From: Firmicutes bacterium UBA1768
GTDB lineage: Bacteria; Bacillota; Clostridia; Peptostreptococcales; Anaerovoracaceae
NCBI GenBank assembly: GCA_002315335.1
Contig: DCGW01000034.1
Coordinates: 11,801 to 18,010, forward strand
Length of the DNA stretch: 6,210 nt
Direction: 5' to 3'
The position numbers and the translations under genes were made by a program. This document shows, in pieces, positions 5,386 through 6,210 of this stretch (positions are counted from its first letter, which is position 1; each line of letters starts with the position of its first letter). The notes beneath the pieces were generated by a model. It saw only the letters and a program-made list of their open reading frames with translations. It was not told the DNA's origin and ran no database searches.

Positions 5386-6210
5386 AATACTCACTGTTAT
5401 AACCGAAGTTTGAAAGCATTATGTCGCTGTCCCTCCAGTTTTCCTTTACCCTGACCCAGAGCTCGAGCATAACCTTAGTCCCGAGCAGGTTTTCTATATC
5501 AAGCCTTGCACTCTTGCCTATTCCCTTGAGCTTCTTACCTTCCTTGCCGATTATCATTCCCTTGTGGCTCTTCTTCTCACAGTAAATTACAGCACCTATA
5601 CGAACCGCATTTTTCTCCGTTTTAAACTGCTCTATCTCGACTGCAACCCCGTGAGGCAGCTCGTCCCTTAGGAAAAGCAGCATTTTTTCTCTGATTATTT
5701 CTGAAACAATAAACCTTTCCGGGTGGTCGGTAATCATATCCGAAGGGAAGAAAAAAGGTCCTTCTTCAAGATAGTTTTCAAGCGCAGAAATCACTATATC
5801 AACATTATGGTTTTCCTTTGCACTCAGTCCGATAATCTGGTCAAACATACCGAGAGCATCGTACTCATCATAAATTTCCTTATAATAATCAGGAGTCATC
5901 TTGTCGATTTTATTGATAAGAAGAAGCTTTGGCGTATCGACCTCCTTGAGCATATCTACAATATACCTGTCCCCCGGGCCCGCGCTAAGCTTATCATCAA
6001 CAAGAAAAACCAAAACCTCAGTGTCTCCAAAGGTATGAACAGCCTCCCCTGTCATGTATTCGCCCAGCTTATTTCTCGGCTTATGTATACCCGGCGTATC
6101 TAAGAAAATCATCTGCACATCGCCTTCGGTATATATTCCCCTTATTGTATTCCTTGTTGTCTGGGGCTTATCCGATACTATCGCTATTTTTTCTCCCAAA
6201 ATTGCGTTCA
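5384..6210 (-). CDS. era: GTPase Era, 5'-truncated by window
   Basis: Era is an essential GTPase that binds the 3' end of 16S rRNA and helps 30S subunit maturation. The visible 274 residues begin inside the GTPase domain (NAILGEKIAIVSDKPQTTRN). About 25 residues, including the P-loop GxPNVGKS, lie beyond base 6210. Present, counting from the first visible residue: switch region PQTTRN (15-20), G3 DTPGIHKP (37-44), G4 NKID (99-102), G5 SAK (129-131), and the KH domain with IIGKEGKKLKGIG (219-231) and LELWVRVKENWRD (248-260), all typical of Era. A TTG at 6199 could be misread as a start, but the homology runs unbroken through it, so the true start is outside. The TAG stop at 5386-5384 overlaps the recO ribosome binding site. 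Nothing looks degraded. Confidence 0.96.
   Translation of the reverse strand, partial: NAILGEKIAIVSDKPQTTRNTIRGIYTEGDVQMIFLDTPGIHKPRNKLGEYMTGEAVHTFGDTEVLVFLVDDKLSAGPGDRYIVDMLKEVDTPKLLLINKIDKMTPDYYKEIYDEYDALGMFDQIIGLSAKENHNVDIVISALENYLEEGPFFFPSDMITDHPERFIVSEIIREKMLLFLRDELPHGVAVEIEQFKTEKNAVRIGAVIYCEKKSHKGMIIGKEGKKLKGIGKSARLDIENLLGTKVMLELWVRVKENWRDSDIMLSNFGYNSEY

Noticed and set aside
5723..6103. 126-codon plus-strand reading frame
   Set aside because: It is antisense to conserved era sequence; no family resemblance or credible start site.
6197..6199. TTG as the start codon of era
   Set aside because: Era homology (NAILGEKIAIVSDKPQTTRN) continues upstream through this codon to the window edge, and the essential P-loop must lie further upstream, so this is an internal Leu codon.

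Overview
The window looks like a chromosomal segment from an anaerobic Bacillota of class Clostridia, probably near Ruminococcaceae/Oscillospiraceae or Lachnospiraceae. The grounds are strong AGGAG-type ribosome binding sites, moderately AT-rich DNA, a single-chain (alpha2) glycyl-tRNA synthetase, a pyruvate phosphate dikinase very close to the Clostridium symbiosum enzyme, and the order era-recO-(DUF4342 protein)-glyQS-ppdK. Genus is not resolved. Every gene lies on the minus strand, so transcription runs from high to low coordinates. No tRNA, rRNA, CRISPR array, insertion sequence or prophage gene is visible, and no gene-free stretch exceeds about 150 bases.

Layout in transcription order: era (6210 to 5384; its 5' end with the P-loop is outside the window); recO (5374-4622; its ribosome binding site overlaps the era stop codon); a 91-base gap; a 226-residue protein with a UBA/TS-N-like head, a DUF4342 core, an 11-residue helical repeat and a Cys-rich tail (4530-3850); glyQS (3814-2408); a 147-base intergenic region with a GC-rich hairpin just after glyQS, two interleaved inverted repeats and an AT-rich stretch; then ppdK (2260 to 1; its 3' end is outside the window). 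The first four genes could form one housekeeping unit for ribosome maturation, recombinational repair and translation. ppdK is probably a separate unit behind the hairpin and serves PEP/pyruvate metabolism.

The most striking observation is in ppdK. The reading frame is open and normal throughout, but the central swivelling domain lacks the 12 residues that carry the catalytic phospho-histidine loop (family motif GGMTSHAAVVAR). Sequence reads directly from GILTVR into GMGECCVSGCG. The loss is exactly in frame (36 bases) and removes both the catalytic His and the neighbouring regulatory Thr. As written, the gene encodes a PPDK that should be unable to carry phosphate between its two active sites. 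It may be a real recent deletion or a sequence error; the window alone cannot decide. The DUF4342 protein is the other item of interest. No new multi-gene system is evident.
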